Origin: Mycoplasmataceae bacterium
GTDB lineage: Bacteria > Bacillota_I > Bacilli_A > Mycoplasmatales > Mycoplasmoidaceae
Length of the DNA: 17,775 bases
Assembly (NCBI GenBank): GCA_031278855.1
Contig: JAITJR010000095.1
Coordinates: forward strand, 1 to 17,775
Reading direction: 5' to 3'
Both the position numbers and the translations under genes were made by a program. How positions within the stretch are numbered: position 1 is the stretch's first letter; every line of letters begins with the position of its first letter. The notes beneath the pieces are model-generated. The model worked only from the letters and a program-made list of their open reading frames with translations. It did no database searches and was not told where the DNA came from. Below are positions 1 through 11,895 of the stretch, one piece after another.

Positions 1-141
1 ATTATAAGTATGATAGGAACCACCATGCTGGAGTTCAGTCATTAATGCTTCTTCAAAATCAGAGCCTTTAGGGACGGCAACTAATTTTCGTTTTAGTCGC
101 TGATCTTTTTGTATTTTAGTCAAAAGTTCATGTAAAAACAT
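1..141 (-). CDS. Unidentified protein, N-terminal 47 codons only
   Basis: The gene starts at ATG 141-139 and runs off the left edge, so only the first 47 residues are seen (MFLHELLTKIQKDQRLK...). The start is supported by a good Shine-Dalgarno AAGGAG (minus strand, 158-153) about 11 nt upstream. It overlaps the stop of the upstream methyltransferase by one base (TAATG), so the two are very likely co-transcribed and translationally coupled. The visible part is charged and soluble with no signal peptide. I do not recognise the family. A partner placed directly behind a DNA methyltransferase is often the cognate restriction enzyme or a second methylase, but that is inference from position only. 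Confidence 0.7.
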   Translation of the reverse strand, partial: MFLHELLTKIQKDQRLKRKLVAVPKGSDFEEALMTELQHGGSYHTYN

Positions 142-1057
142 TAATTCAAAAACTCCTTATTGCATAACTCTGTATACTTAGCAACTAAATCTGTATTAGA
201 AAAACCTTTAACTGATGTATTGCTATTAGACAATTCGGTAAAATCTAATAATTTAAAAATTTTTTTAGCTATTGGGTTTTTTATTTTTACAAATAAATAT
301 TGACGATTAGTTTTTAAAAGTTTTGGATCAGTAATTAATTCAGAATAATCATAGTAACCTTGTCTTACTACGGCGAAATCTCATTTATATTTTTGCTTAT
401 CAAAATATTTATATGTTCCTTTAGTATTGTTGTAAGTTCATGTTTTAAAGTGCGGATGTCTATTGTCAAGCGGTTCTCGTAAACGTATATTTTCAAAATT
501 ATCAAATTTGGGAACGTTAGCTACTCATATTTGAGCCACGCAATTAACACTATATGGTTTATTTTTATATATAAAGGAATTGTCAGGTAATTTTGGTAAT
601 TCAAATATTAATTTAGCTTGTCTATCTATTTGTTTTTGTGTCAAAAATCGACGAAATTGTATTGGTAATATAAATATTATGACATCACTAAAACCTAAAC
701 TATGATTAATAAAATCAATTGCTAATTTAGCTTTTTTTCCAAAAGGCGGATTACCAATAACGATGTTCTTTGCATCATATTTCAAATTTAAATCTAAAAA
801 ATTAGCTTGTATTATGTTTTCAGCTTTAGGTTCTATATCATACCCTTTACCTTTAAAACCATTTAATTTCAATCATTTTAAAAATGAACCATGACCAGCC
901 GAAGGTTCTATGAAGTTTATTTTATTTAAAGAAATTCCTCTTGTTTTTAAGAATTCAAAGCAAACTCTTAAAACATGATTAACACAATTTTCAGATGTGT
1001 AAAATTGATCTCTCTCTCTCTCTTGTGGGCTATATATTGAATGTTATTTTTAAGCAT
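141..1057 (-). CDS. N6-adenine DNA methyltransferase, out of frame at an (AG)7 tract (phase-variable, apparently OFF)
   Basis: The long frame carries SAM-binding motif I (FIEPSAGHGSF) followed by catalytic motif IV NPPF (GNPPFGKKAKLA), the arrangement of N6-adenine methyltransferases. The frame closes at TAA 143-141; read as code 4 it includes several UGA Trp codons. This frame has no ATG, GTG or TTG before motif I and meets a TAA just upstream. A plausible ATG lies at 1057-1055 but in another frame: it reads through the AG tract (1009-1023) and stops at TAA 970-968 after 29 codons. Removing one AG unit, or adding two, joins this ATG to the methyltransferase frame, giving a protein of about 305 residues. 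The simplest reading is a contingency locus caught OFF. A sequencing or assembly slip in the tract, or a rare non-ATG start, are alternatives. Target sequence is not inferable. Confidence 0.8.
153..158 (-). promoter_or_regulatory. Ribosome binding site AAGGAG for the left-edge gene
   Basis: AAGGAG on the minus strand lies inside the last codons of the methyltransferase and about 11 nt before ATG 141-139. It fixes the start of the downstream gene and supports translational coupling. Confidence 0.65.
1009..1023 (-). repeat. AG dinucleotide tract, (AG)7A, inside the methyltransferase 5' coding region
   Basis: On the minus strand the tract reads AGAGAGAGAGAGAGA, encoding alternating Arg-Glu in the frame opened by ATG 1057. 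It lies 34 nt inside the gene. Slipped-strand changes of 2 nt shift the frame, so 6 or 9 units would give an intact methyltransferase and 7 or 8 would not. Confidence 0.9.
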
Positions 1058-1138
1058 TATTTATCTCTTTTCATTAATTCTTTATATGGTTGATGGTTTT
1101 AATGTTTTCTCGTTGTCAATTGGTAATTTTACATAAGC

Positions 1139-1144
1139 ATTATA
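1139..1144 (-). promoter_or_regulatory. Possible -10 box (TATAAT) for the methyltransferase
   Basis: A perfect TATAAT on the minus strand, about 80 nt upstream of ATG 1057. No good -35 is visible. It abuts and overlaps the palindrome at 1142-1159. The leader between it and the gene holds only short open frames with no recognisable product. Confidence 0.35.
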
Positions 1145-1159
1145 TTAATTAATTAATAT
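1142..1159. repeat. 18-bp perfect palindrome ATATTAATTAATTAATAT
   Basis: The sequence equals its own reverse complement and lies between the divergent methyltransferase and YhgE-like genes, overlapping the putative minus-strand -10 box. It could be an operator or just an AT-rich divergent promoter region. A(T)-only composition makes chance occurrence plausible. Confidence 0.4.
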
Positions 1160-1213
1160 TTTAAGAGACATCTAAGTCTTGACCTTAACTAATCAAACAA
1201 GATAACGATGAAC

Positions 1214-1219
1214 TATAAT
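1214..1219 (+). promoter_or_regulatory. -10 box (TATAAT) for the YhgE/Pip gene
   Basis: A perfect TATAAT ends 12 nt before ATG 1232. Transcription would start only a few bases before the ATG, which fits the lack of a Shine-Dalgarno and suggests a nearly leaderless mRNA. A TTGACC at 1179-1184 is too far away (29-nt spacer) to be a normal -35. Confidence 0.5.
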
Positions 1220-1231
1220 TAATGCTCAAAA

Positions 1232-4084
1232 ATGACTAAGAATAAAGATAAATCAGTAAGCATATTTAAAGCTTATTTAATTGAAATTAAAGATCGTTGA
1301 TTTTCATCATCAAAACGGGTGTTATCTACTATTGGTGTTTTATTTATCCCTTTTATTTATGCTTTCACTTGTATTGCCGCATTTTGAGACCCATTACCTA
1401 AAATTGGTATGGCGCCAATGTCCATCGTTAGTTTGGATAAAGAACAATTAGTGGTATGTGATACCGATGCTCCGATTGCTACAAAACCCGTTGTTTTAGG
1501 AATCCCTTTGTCGTTTACCACAACTAATGAAATCACTGCTACAACTAGTTGAAACGATATCCCTAGTTCATATTTAGCTAGTGTGGGTCAGTGAGATAAA
1601 CTAAGTGATTTACACCCTACTTTTATTCAGACCCAAGGTGGTTCTATTCTTAATTACAATCACACCGTTAATAATAATCCTGCTGGTAGTTGTAGTATGC
1701 TATCGTTAATTGATCAAGTCATGACCAAGTGACAAAACGGAGTACTAAGCAAAGCTGGTTTTGGTTTTGATGCTAAAAAAAATAACTTTGGTATTAATTT
1801 TAGTGGGAAATTTCCAATTAATAATATTAAATACCACAACATTGGTAATAGCGACAACTTATCCAATTGAGCCACTGACGCCAATCAATTGGCAACCTAT
1901 TCAAATAATAGTTGAGATATTAAAAATTACAGTGACTACGTACAGATTTCCATCCCAGAAATGTTAACAACTAATTTAGTAAATTTTTTAGATGCAAATA
2001 TTTCTGATAAACAAAATCCTAGTATTTACTTAAACAACCTTCACGATCATCCTATTAATTTATATTTGACTTATGAAAAAACATTTTTGGCACCACGGAT
2101 CATTAATGAAATTGAAGCGATGTTTCCACTCTTAATAAGTGGAACTTTACCAATCGCCATTAGTTCATTACTTGAAATTTTAATGAATGATGTGACTAAT
2201 AAAATAGTTTTACCATATCAAAATGGTGGCTATAGTTGAACTCCAGCCCAAGATATCAATATTGCATCTGCCATAACTTGAAACGATCATAGTTACAACG
2301 GAACGACAAATGGAACAATCAGCGAAACGTTAGATTCATTGCACCTTGAAAAAGGGAAATATTACACTATTCCCAACGAAGAATTTCGTACTGCTCTAAT
2401 TAATGCTTTACAAGAGGCGTCTTCTTATACTGCCGATGTTGCCCAACTACAAGCAAAAGACACCAGCAATAGTTATCATTTAATTCCTACCATTGAAGGT
2501 ATTACTGCATCGGGAAATCCATCCGAAGGTTATAAATGGAATCCAGCTAATGAACCCGATGCCAAATATTCGTTATTACATAAAATCAAAATTATTACTA
2601 CTACCCTAACGGAAATTCCTTTTATTCGTAATACAATTGCAGATATTGCTAATTTTATGGTCAACACTAATTTAGATAAATTAGTAGATGGCTCGTCAAT
2701 TCCTTATATATTTTCGATCGATATTGGTCCTAATGATATTAGTAAATTATTTAGTTCGGATCAATTCATTTCATCGATTTTAATGCAAGATCCTCGATAT
2801 GTTATTCCTGATACTACCGCTCCTACGATTCCCGTTGAAGCTAACATTGATTTTCCTATTGGGGTTGATCTAAACTTTGGTCGAATCATTGCATTAATGT
2901 GCAATACTGGAACATATCCTGGAGAAGCTATTCCAGTTAGTTTTCCGAATATATTTCAAACTTTGGATTTACGTAGTACCTACACTAAAGACAATCGTGA
3001 TTACCATACAACCAACGTTTCCTATCATAAAGGCGATATTTTGTACGACTTGAATTTACCGACAACTCACGAAGAGTACGATTATGCGATCAACACGCCA
3101 GTGTTGGAATCGTCAGGGGTGGGTAATTTTAATCTGGCTAGTAATTTAATGCATAATTACACCATTCTTCTAGGAACCGTCGGCAAACAATTTGAAGAAT
3201 TAAGCCCAGATTATTATGTTAATTACACGACCATCGGCGGAAAATACCAACAATACGGCATTGGCTTAGGGGCATTTTTCATTTGCATCGGTATGTGTGT
3301 TGGAACGCTTACCCAGATTATGGTTTATGATAAAAAGAAAAGAGTGCGTCGCATTCGTGCTCCACGATGATATCGTTCAAAAACCTTAATGATGTGCTCA
3401 ACTAGTTTAATCCAAGGTAGTATTTTAGCTTTTAGTATTGGTTGTCTGGGTTGATTCTCGCTTGGTGCCGCTTTTGTTTATGAATGATTATTCATCTTAT
3501 TTTGTGGTTTGATCTTTGTTTCCATCATCCAAGCAATCTGATTTAGTTTCCGGTACCGAGCTATTGGATTCTTTTGTGTCGTTGTCTTCATGGTGTTAAA
3601 CTTAGCAGCAGGATGAGGTACATTCCCTGCTTATGCTCAATTTCCCTTTTTTAACATTATTTCTAACATTCTCCCGTTCACTTACATGATGCATGCTCAA
3701 GATGCTATTATTTACGGAATTAGCACTGGGGTACATGTATATCAAAATAGTTTAGTTGTATTACAAAGTATTGGGATTCTGCTAATTTATGTAATAGTTT
3801 TCCATGGTCTTGGTACATTCATGGCTTATCGGCGTGAACGAGAATTGTATTACGGATCTTATAACCGTAAACATCTAGGAACGGTTTTAAAGAAATTAGG
3901 TTATAGCGAGTATTGTAAAATTAACCAAAAGGGCACTACCATCGTTGATTGAAAAAAACTACCACACCTCGAAATGCCTAATGTAAAAGTAGAAGTACAA
4001 CGTTTGTTTCCTTATGAACGAATCCGCAAAAAATATCGCAGTTCAGAAATAGTGCGTGATATTGTTGATTTTGATAATAATTAA
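1232..4084 (+). CDS. YhgE/Pip-family large membrane protein
   Basis: This 950-residue protein (code 4) has one N-terminal membrane segment (about residues 31-52), a long extracytoplasmic region, and a C-terminal block of about five membrane segments (roughly 674-699, 718-740, 745-772, 778-800 and 845-870). The family signature follows the first helix: FIYAFTCIAAFWDPLPKIG then MAPMSIVSLDKEQ, matching the 'AFWDPYGK...LPVAVVN.D' pattern of YhgE/Pip (phage infection protein) homologs. The C-terminal AAGWGTFP...ILPFTYM segment also matches the ABC-2-permease-like end of the family. ATG 1232 was chosen because nearby ATGs (1209, 1222) hit stops at once. The end is convergent with ligA, leaving 7 nt. 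Family members include a phage receptor in Lactococcus and proteins tied to type VII secretion in Firmicutes; the role here is unknown. A phage receptor or export role is inference. Confidence 0.85.
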
Positions 4085-4091
4085 TCGAGGG

Positions 4092-6078
<1,987 letters not shown>

Positions 6079-6098
<20 letters not shown>

Positions 6099-7668
6099 AA
6101 GACTTCCGTTTTAACATAAACATTGGTTTACCACTAATCGTTTCACCAAATCATAATATTGATGGGAAAATTAATAGGAAATTAATTAACCCTAAATCTA
6201 GCAACTTAAAATGATTATTCTCGGTTATTTTAGAAAATAAATTAAGTGTGAGCGGATTAATAAATAACAAAATCATCAATAACATTAAGAATAAATATGG
6301 TTGGGAGCTCAAGTGATTTTTCTTAGTAACGGCATAAGTAATTATCGCTGTTAATATACCACCTAGAACAATTCAAGAACCAACATTAAAGTAAAGATTG
6401 AAATTTGGGTATTTTTGTAAATTAATACCAAAGATATAACTATAGTTTTCTGGTCATAAGCGTCAACTAAAATGGTAGTTAAAGATCGTGACAAAGAAAA
6501 AGAAACTGAGCGTATAAATTACAACGGAAATAAAACAAATAATAAAAATCGGATGACGGTATGCTAATTTATTAATGTTCATGATGATTTTACGAAAAAT
6601 GTATTGTGAATACAATAACACCATAATTAATGCCGAAATTAAACAAATGGTTAATAACACGGCGTACGGTACGGCTGAAAATAACGGCATTCATAAAAAG
6701 AATACATAAAGAAACGGGAAAGCACAATAGAGCGATTGCCCAATGGGGTTATGATTCTTGATTGATAAATAACAAAAATTAAATAACAACAATAAGATAG
6801 TAATTAATGTTAAATCAACATCTAAAGCAGTAAAGCACATCACAATGGTTAATAAAATGTTATTTGACAAGCGATCATCCCGATGCCCATATTGAAAAGT
6901 TTGATAACAATAAAGAATAATCGGGATGGACATTCAACTATAACCGATTGTTGGTGACTCATAAAACATAAAGGAAAAAGTGAAAATAATCAAACTGATT
7001 AATAAAATGAATCAAATCAACGTCTTATTAGCACTATTAACTTTTTGATAGAAAAAACCAACCATGGCACAACTAAAAATGCAACCAAAAGTGATTATTT
7101 GTTGTAAGAATAAGTAATCAGCTAAATATTGATCATTAATATTAAATAATGGCCGAAAAATACAAGCAAATACGCTAAAAATAGAAAAATTTTCAAAAGT
7201 AAAGATCTCGTCGTAAAATTTCACTGAAGCTTGATATGACTTAAAGTGCTCATGAAATGTAGCCATTAAATTATGCATGGGGCTAGAAATTGGTTGAGTA
7301 TGATAAACAAATATAGTGAACGTAGTTAATATACCAATTGTTAGCAATAATAAACTTATAAATAATATGAAAGATTTAAATTGTAAGTGAATCGTTAGAA
7401 AAATATAACGAAAATTTCAAATGTATATGGTCAATAACAAAGCTTGGATTGTCACAAAGAAAATCAAATAAACTAAAATCGTAGTAGTCGATGTGTATAG
7501 TAAGGAAAAGAATACAAATAAAATCGATATATAAATCAAAAATCCGATAACCGTAGTCATATAGGGGTTTACACCGAATGCATATCGACGAATTAATTTA
7601 CCTAAAAAATAACTATTGAAAATAATCGTTAACGGTATTAAAAAAACGCTTAATAAAATATTTAACAT
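6079..7668 (-). CDS. Polytopic membrane protein of unknown function, upstream of ligA
   Basis: A 529-residue, very hydrophobic protein with about ten to twelve predicted membrane helices spread over its whole length, separated by short loops. The continuous frame needs several UGA codons read as Trp. One larger loop (around residues 128-165, with MHNLMATFHEHFKSYQ) and a polar DVDLTL/YGHRDDRL region are the main non-membrane stretches. I do not recognise the family; it could be a polytopic transporter or a GT-C/polymerase-like enzyme, but no catalytic motif is clear. The start is ATG 7668 (TTG 7671 is possible); no Shine-Dalgarno is visible, while a perfect -10 TATAAT lies 8 nt upstream, suggesting a leaderless transcript. 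Its end overlaps the ligA start by 20 nt. Some mycoplasmas also carry a hypothetical membrane protein next to ligA, so this may be a syntenic ortholog. Confidence 0.8.
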
Positions 7669-7676
7669 CAACCAAA

Positions 7677-7682
7677 ATTATA
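7677..7682 (-). promoter_or_regulatory. -10 box (TATAAT) for the membrane protein/ligA operon
   Basis: Minus-strand TATAAT 8 nt upstream of ATG 7668. It is one half of the 12-bp palindrome ATTATATATAAT (7677-7688), whose other half gives a -10 box on the plus strand. Confidence 0.55.
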
Positions 7683-7688
7683 TATAAT
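7683..7688 (+). promoter_or_regulatory. -10 box (TATAAT) for the (AG)15 leader and surface operon
   Basis: Plus-strand TATAAT directly back-to-back with the minus-strand box. The expected start is near 7695, so the AG tract, hairpin and terminator downstream would be transcribed. No strong -35 is seen. Confidence 0.5.
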
Positions 7689-7712
7689 CTCATTTAATAG
7701 GTTACTAATTTA

Positions 7713-7791
<79 letters not shown>

Positions 7792-7793
<2 letters not shown>

Positions 7794-7827
7794 AGCAAGA
7801 ATTAGCGTTCGCTAGTTCTTGCTTTTT
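7792..7827 (+). terminator. Intrinsic terminator/attenuator in the surface-operon leader
   Basis: AAAGCAAGAATTAGCG (7792-7807) pairs with CGCTAGTTCTTGCTTT (7810-7825), a 16-bp stem with one T-G wobble, followed by TTTTTATTTCTCTTTT. The U-run orientation fits the plus strand only. No plus-strand gene lies upstream until the YhgE-like gene ending at 4084, with 3.6 kb of minus-strand genes between, so it can only act on a transcript begun at the 7683 promoter. It therefore appears to be a premature terminator 33 nt ahead of the start codon. The second leader holds the same stem. Confidence 0.8.
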
Positions 7828-7859
7828 ATTTCTCTTTTCGTCAAAAATAAGGAAAAATT

Positions 7860-9302
7860 ATGAAAAAAATAAAATGATCAGTTAAAGCAAAACTTGCCCT
7901 ATCGATTCCGCTGGTAACAGTCGGAGCAGGTGGCGGAGCAGTTGGAGGATTGGCCATCGCAGGTTATGTATTTCATGTGGGTCCGCTCGCTCCTACTGTT
8001 GGCAAAATATCTCTTCTTACTGTTTTTGAGTCGTCTAACAAATTTACAAAGACTGCTCCAAGTCCTATAGTAGACAGTTCTACATTCCCTACTAGTACAG
8101 GGGCTTTGGTTGATACCGATGTAATGAGTGATAAGCCTAATAAAAACGATTTAATCAGTTTTTTACAAGCCACAGTTAATGCGCAATACAAAGATGTAGT
8201 AAACGAAATTACTGCAACTGATATTGGGAATGCGAATGGTCAGGGCTATTACCATATGGAAGTTACAGCATTGACTACTTCTAGAACATATGAAGACTCT
8301 GCATGGGTTTATTTTAATTGGAACCCAAGTGGTACTGCTAGTTTAGCAAATGATTTTAAAACAACCGCAATTAGTGATGCTACTAACCGAAATGTTAGTA
8401 GTGAACAACTCTTTGGCGATTTAAGAAATGCCAATGATAATAGTAATTTAAATACTAATGCAATCATTTTGCAATATAAAGATTCAAATAATACATGGGA
8501 AGATTGAAATTGAAATAATTATTCAAAGTTTGGTGCTACTGCGTCAGATTTTGATGCAGCCTTCCTACCTAAACTTTGGAGCAAAACAGACGATAAATAT
8601 ATTAATCTTCGAATTGCCCCAAAATTAGGCAACAAATATTATGAAGACTCAACTCCAATTGAATTCACATTAGCCCTATACCGTCCAGAAATACAAAATT
8701 CAACAAATTGATCCACTCATAATGCTTCATTTACAACCGCTGTGAAAAATTATTGGGCACTTCCAACTCATGCAACTCAAATACAAGCAACTTTTGATAT
8801 TTCTTTCCAAAATGAAAGCTGATACACTGATTATTTAAATGGTGGTGCCGTAAGTCAAAATGCTTATGCTGATACATGGGACTTTAAACTTAATGCAAAC
8901 GGGTATACAGATCATATAGTTCCGACTGCCATTTTGAATATCTTTGGTAATCCATATTTTGCATCACATCAAGATACGACTGGTAGTAGTAGTGGTACGG
9001 CTTATCAATGAGATTATGCGGCTAAAACCAAAACCAATTTAGCTAGTGTAATTGTGAACGCTACTGGTGGGACCATTACCTCTATGCCAACTGCTTTTTA
9101 CATGCACCCAACAGCAGCTTCGGTTAAAGATGATACCATTATGGCACTAACAGAAATTAATTCAAGTTTAAGTTCATCAGTAGTTTGAAATCAAATCATA
9201 TTTACTATTAACACAAGTACCAATACCATCAAATTAACACCAATCGATGGTTCGAATTTATATCAAACTACCATAAATATTGTCTACACATTAAAATCAT
9301 AA
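7860..9302 (+). CDS. Membrane-anchored surface protein, first gene of an AG-tract-controlled operon
   Basis: A 480-residue protein with a short basic N-terminus (MKKIKWSVKAK) and one hydrophobic, Gly/Ala-rich segment (about residues 12-37), then an Ser/Thr/Asn-rich exterior. No lipobox cysteine is present, so it is probably an N-terminal membrane anchor with the rest outside. Residues about 97-153 (KNDLISFLQ...YKDVVNEI...SRTYEDSAWVYF) resemble a domain in the next gene (DIINALY...FKDVVNEL...SRTYNGSVTLTY); this 'TYxGS' pattern recalls repeats in Spiroplasma/Mycoplasma surface lipoproteins. ATG 7860 is preceded by AAGGAAAA. Trp uses both UGA and UGG. The leader carries the (AG)15 tract and a terminator, pointing to variable expression. 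Specific function (adhesion, antigen) is unknown. Confidence 0.85.
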
Positions 9303-9318
9303 GCATAACTAAATATTT

Positions 9319-11226
9319 ATGGCTAAACATCTAAAAATGATTAATCTTGTTGCCGTCCTTGCTGCGACAAGCTGTGCTGCTAATACGCCCAAAGAAGTCA
9401 ATGCTAACCCTATCAATGATATATCTGCTGGTGATAAAATAAATATTGTTCCTACTGTCTTCACAAACAATATGATCGATTTAGGTGAGATGCAATACGC
9501 TCTTACTCAAGGAGACATCATAAATGCACTCTACATCAATGCAAATGATAATTTTAAAGATGTGGTTAACGAACTAGATATTATAGGTCCAACACTTGAA
9601 AATTCCGTATACACATATACAGCAACGGCACGAGCTAGCAGTCGTACATATAACGGATCAGTAACTTTAACTTATACTTTAACTGCTAAAACCGATATCG
9701 CTACTTTAGTTACTGATAAAACTCTATATCCTGATCGAGCTACGAGTGGTTGAAAAACTCTTCCCACTACTACAACATTATTAAAAAGAGTAAAAGAGTT
9801 AAATACCAATGTTAATATTAACCAATTAGTTTGTGATACGTCAGTCTATCACTACGATTTAGAATCAGGGTTATATTACTTCACAGTTACCCCTAATCCT
9901 AATTCAACAATTTATACAGGATCATGTAATGTTTACTTTGCTCTATACGAGCAAAATGTACAAGGATTAGGGGCGACTGTGTTTTATGAAGGCGAAGATA
10001 ATCCACCAACATTTGAAGACAACCAAATTATTTTGCACAAAAATGGTTGGTACAACATTCGTCAAGACAGTGAAGTAGATGATAAGCTTTTGACAGCAAC
10101 TAGTGATGTTGACACTTTAGACATCAATTTTGAGAATGACATCAATTTTATTCCGACCACAAAAGATGCTCCAATTAGTTTCTCTAATGATAATTGTAAT
10201 TTTAAATTGAGTGGCAAGAAACTTTCAACGTATTCAAACGATCCAACTATTACAGTTGCTTCTTGTTTGAATTCCCAAATGCCAGGAATTAGAGTTCAAC
10301 CTAATCAAACTTTAACACTAGCAGGGGCTGGTACTTTTGTGGTTACTGCTGGTAATATTGATGCCAATTTATGATCTAGTACGGATGTAGGCCGTGACGG
10401 TACATACCGCAACGGAAATGCTGCCGGGATTGGATCAGGTGGTGGTGCCAACGGTCACAATGTAGGTGAAGTAAATATTATTGATAATATTAATGTGAAT
10501 GCTAGTCATGGGACTGGGTCATACGATGGTTCACAACAAATTGGATCTTCAATTGGTTGTGGGATTAAATCAAAATACTCAGGTGCATATATTCCTGATA
10601 ACGGTATGAAGATTAATAAAATTACAGTTGACACCACGGGTATAGTCAATGCAACATATATCGGCGGAGGAGTTATACCAGTACCAGTAAATCAAAATAA
10701 TGCTTGATGAGTTTATGTAGCTGATTTCGTGATGAAAAGCGGAACTGTCAATGCCGACACCATCGGCACATCATCGTATAGTAGAAATTATTATGGCCAA
10801 ATTTGACGTTTTGTCCCGTTTAATTTTTACATGAGCGGTGGTTTGATTAACACCAAAAGAATCGGAACAGGTTATTGTTACAATATAAATAATGGCAACG
10901 AAAATTCTGCACTATATTTCAATAGTTTCACCCAAACAGGTGGTACTATAAATATTTCGAAAGACCCTGAAACTACGTATCCCGCAGGCATTGGTAATAC
11001 ATATTGCATTGCAGGAAATTATAGTATTAATAACACATCGAGTACATATCTTAGTAATCCTAACTCAATTCCAAGGACTCAACTCCAATCGACTATTATT
11101 ACCAAAACAGGTGGAACAATTTTATTAGACGGTAAAGCTGTTGATGAATCAAGGATGTTTTTAACTGGAATGAGCGGCAAATTAGATGATGGCTCCGACC
11201 CCAAGTATTTAGTTATCAACAGTTAG
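9319..11226 (+). CDS. Surface lipoprotein with repeated domain and Gly-rich beta-helix-like region
   Basis: A 635-residue protein beginning MAKHLKMINLVAVLAATSC; Cys19 ends a relaxed mollicute lipobox (AATSC), so it is likely lipidated and displayed on the membrane. Residues about 66-121 share the DVVNE...SRTYNGSV domain with the previous gene, and a second, weaker copy follows (about 150-215, STIYTGSCNVYF). From about residue 345 on the protein has irregular repeats of the kind GxIxxxxIGxG / SGG(L/T)(I/V)N (AAGIGSGGGANG, TYIGGGVI, MKSGTVNADTIG, MSGGLINTKRIG, QTGGTINI, AGIG), suggesting a right-handed beta-helix, as in adhesins or carbohydrate-binding proteins; this is inference. It starts 16 nt after the previous stop with no Shine-Dalgarno, hence the same operon. 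It ends with TAG, unlike the other genes here (TAA). Function unknown. Confidence 0.85.
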
Positions 11227-11286
11227 TGTGCTCATAACAATTAATGTAATAATTGGTTCAAGGATACTAGTCGTCTTCTAAACGAA

Positions 11287-11315
11287 TTACCAAAATTAAA
11301 ATACTTATATATAAT
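11287..11315 (+). promoter_or_regulatory. Promoter of crr-ptsI (TTACCA, 17 nt, TATAAT)
   Basis: A -35-like TTACCA (11287-11292) and a perfect -10 TATAAT (11310-11315) with a 17-nt spacer, 32 nt before the crr ATG. The 121-nt gap after the lipoprotein holds no obvious terminator. Confidence 0.6.
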
Positions 11316-11347
11316 ACCACCAATATAAAATAAAGTAGGGCAATAAA

Positions 11348-11887
11348 ATGGGATTTTTCAGTAAATTATTCAAACGAAAAAGTAAAGAAAATAGCGGAAC
11401 ACAAATATTAGAAGTTTGTGCGCCAGCTGATGGGGAAGTAGTATCAACTGAACAGGTTAAAGACGAAACTTTTAGTCAAAATATGATTGGACGTGGGTTT
11501 GCCATTGTACCGACTAGTGGCGAATTTGTGGCACCAATCGATGGCGAATTAACTTTAGTAGCTGAGACTGGTCATGCTTTCTCAATCAAGAATAGTGAAG
11601 GAGTTGAAATTTTGATTCACATTGGTATTGACACTGTAAATCTTAACTCCAAACGTAAACCAGAAGAACCAGTTCAAGGTTTTAAAATTCATGCTAAAAC
11701 AGGGGACCGTGTGAAATTAGGTACACCAGTGATTACTGCCGATTTAGCTTTCATTGCATCGCATAAATTGGCTACAATCACCCCAGTAATTGTCATCAAC
11801 AATGAATTTAGTGCTAACAAAACTATTTCTGATATTTTGGTTTCTGGTAAAGTTACTAAAGGTACTAAAATTATTGAAGTTAAATAA
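11348..11887 (+). CDS. crr: PTS glucose-type EIIA protein (EIIA-Glc)
   Basis: This cytoplasmic phosphocarrier takes phosphate from HPr and passes it to a glucose-type EIICB. At 179 residues it has the length of a stand-alone EIIA-Glc. Both conserved histidines are present: His76 in ETGHAFSI and the phosphorylated His91 in VEILIHIGIDTVNL. The ends LEVCAPADGEVV and VKLGTPVITADLAFI are also typical. The start ATG 11348 has only a weak GGG-type ribosome binding site. The ptsI start follows 8 nt after the stop, so the two form an operon. It may also act as a regulator, as in other bacteria, but nothing here shows that. Confidence 0.95.
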   Translation: MGFFSKLFKRKSKENSGTQILEVCAPADGEVVSTEQVKDETFSQNMIGRGFAIVPTSGEFVAPIDGELTLVAETGHAFSIKNSEGVEILIHIGIDTVNLNSKRKPEEPVQGFKIHAKTGDRVKLGTPVITADLAFIASHKLATITPVIVINNEFSANKTISDILVSGKVTKGTKIIEVK

Positions 11888-11895
11888 TTTTTTGT

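Noticed and set aside
1009..1023. Sequencing artefact as the main explanation for the broken methyltransferase
   Set aside because: Cannot be excluded, but the same dinucleotide occurs at two other 5' ends in the window and both a start codon and full motifs flank it, which fits a real contingency tract.
11240..11275. GGTTCAAGGA stretch resembling a tRNA T-loop
   Set aside because: No acceptor, D or anticodon stems can be drawn around it.
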